DNA of 64,000 nt, taken from Herbidospora daliensis (GTDB lineage: Bacteria > Actinomycetota > Actinomycetes > Streptosporangiales > Streptosporangiaceae). The stretch spans positions 452,383-516,382 of the forward strand of contig NZ_BBXF01000006.1 of NCBI RefSeq assembly GCF_001570585.1, read 5' to 3'. Position numbers and translations under genes: made by a program. Of the stretch, positions 63,635 through 64,000 are shown in pieces; position 1 is the first letter of the stretch, and every line of letters begins with the position of its first letter. The notes beneath the pieces were generated by a model. That model was not told the DNA's origin and searched no databases. It worked only from the letters and a program-made list of their open reading frames with translations.

Positions 63635-63664
63635 CACCGCCCCTTGTGCTGAAAAGGGGCGGTG
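63635..63664 (-). terminator. Perfect hairpin after the DUF998-like gene
   Basis: CACCGCCCCTT (63635-63645) and AAGGGGCGGTG (63654-63664) form a perfect 11-bp stem 7 bases after the stop of the minus-strand gene at 63671. No U-tract follows on that strand, so it is a stem-only candidate terminator. Confidence 0.55.
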
Positions 63665-63670
63665 AAAGGG

Positions 63671-64000
63671 TCAGCCGTTCAGCGCGGGTGCCGGCCGCGC
63701 CGCCGGGGCGGCGGCCCGCAGGGCGACCTTGCCCGCGTTCGCCAGCGCGATCACGAGCAGGATCTCCAGCACGACCACGACCCGCTCCAGCAGGCCGAAG
63801 TACGCCTCCCCGCCGATCAGCGCCGACACCGGCGACGTCGGGTGGCTCAGCAGGTAGAAGGCCAGGAAGACGCCGCTCGCGCGGGCCAGCACGCCGACCG
63901 CCCCGAGCGGCCCCCGCCGCGTCAGGATCCAGCCGGCCACCGGCAGCGCGGTGAAGACCACGGCCGTCGACCAGCGGTGGATCTCGCCGCCCAGGGTGGT
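63671..64000 (-). CDS. Membrane protein, possibly DUF998 family (5' end outside window)
   Basis: The frame is open to the window edge, so the N-terminus is missing. The visible 109 residues contain GGEIHRWSTAVVFTALPVAGWIL, then three hydrophobic segments including VGVLARASGVFLAFYLLS and VVVLEILLVIALANAGKVAL, and a short Pro/Ala tail. The H-x-W...F..LP pattern recalls DUF998 membrane proteins; this is a tentative family call. Function unknown. Confidence 0.6.
   Translation of the reverse strand, partial: TTLGGEIHRWSTAVVFTALPVAGWILTRRGPLGAVGVLARASGVFLAFYLLSHPTSPVSALIGGEAYFGLLERVVVVLEILLVIALANAGKVALRAAAPAARPAPALNG

Overview
The window is high-GC actinobacterial DNA: GTG starts are frequent, third codon positions are strongly G/C, and stop and start codons often overlap as ATGA or GTGA. 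The backbone order amtB-glnK-glnD ... ffh-rpsP-khpA-rimM-trmD-rplS-lepB-lepB-rnhB-DUF2469-yraN-comM-dprA-xerC ... rpsB-tsf-pyrH-frr-cdsA ... rlmN is the classic actinomycete chromosomal core. Genome style and conservon content suggest a morphologically complex actinomycete, probably of the Streptosporangiales. That placement is inference from gene order and was not checked against a database.

Layout. (1) 1-3724: nitrogen control, with amtB (cut by the window edge), PII protein and the PII-modifying enzyme GlnD. (2) 3725-25390: the distinctive accessory block. Three complete conservons (cvnABCD: NIT-domain sensor kinase-like protein, Roadblock protein, DUF742 protein, Ras/MglA-like GTPase) lie in the same direction. 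The first gap holds an orphan polyamine-type solute-binding lipoprotein and a GT1 glycosyltransferase. The second holds a divergently oriented, translationally coupled NitT/TauT-type ABC transporter with a small-molecule O-methyltransferase. (3) 25461-38064: translation, secretion and DNA-processing genes, interrupted by a 0.7-kb field of degenerate short repeats (32830-33530) and by an in-frame insertion of about 290 residues made of 51-60-residue repeats inside xerC. (4) 38261-41956: M23-like peptidase, a permuted-looking CaiB/BaiF CoA transferase, and an MFS exporter divergent from an ArsR-type regulator with two palindromes over the exporter promoter. (5) 42054-48610: rpsB-tsf-pyrH-frr-cdsA and rlmN with intergenic hairpins and an inserted SUFU-domain gene. 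(6) 48600-53298: small ABC exporter, secreted M1 aminopeptidase, unusual NRAMP-like transporter, small secreted protein. (7) 53404-61112: polyamine uptake and catabolism: Lrp/AsnC regulator, aminobutyraldehyde-type dehydrogenase, PotADBC, and a PuuB-like FAD oxidoreductase. (8) 61137-64000: alpha/beta hydrolase, a phosphotriesterase-like protein that lost its metal ligands, and two membrane proteins.

How the parts may work together: the left part joins ammonium transport and PII control to three membrane signalling complexes whose sensor domains belong to the nitrate/nitrite-sensing NIT family, plus uptake systems for nitrogen or sulfur compounds; the right part holds a polyamine nitrogen-scavenging cluster. 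The most unusual items are the triple conservon array, the repeat-expanded XerC, the minisatellite-like field before comM, and the degenerate phosphotriesterase. No tRNA, rRNA, insertion sequence or CRISPR array was recognised.
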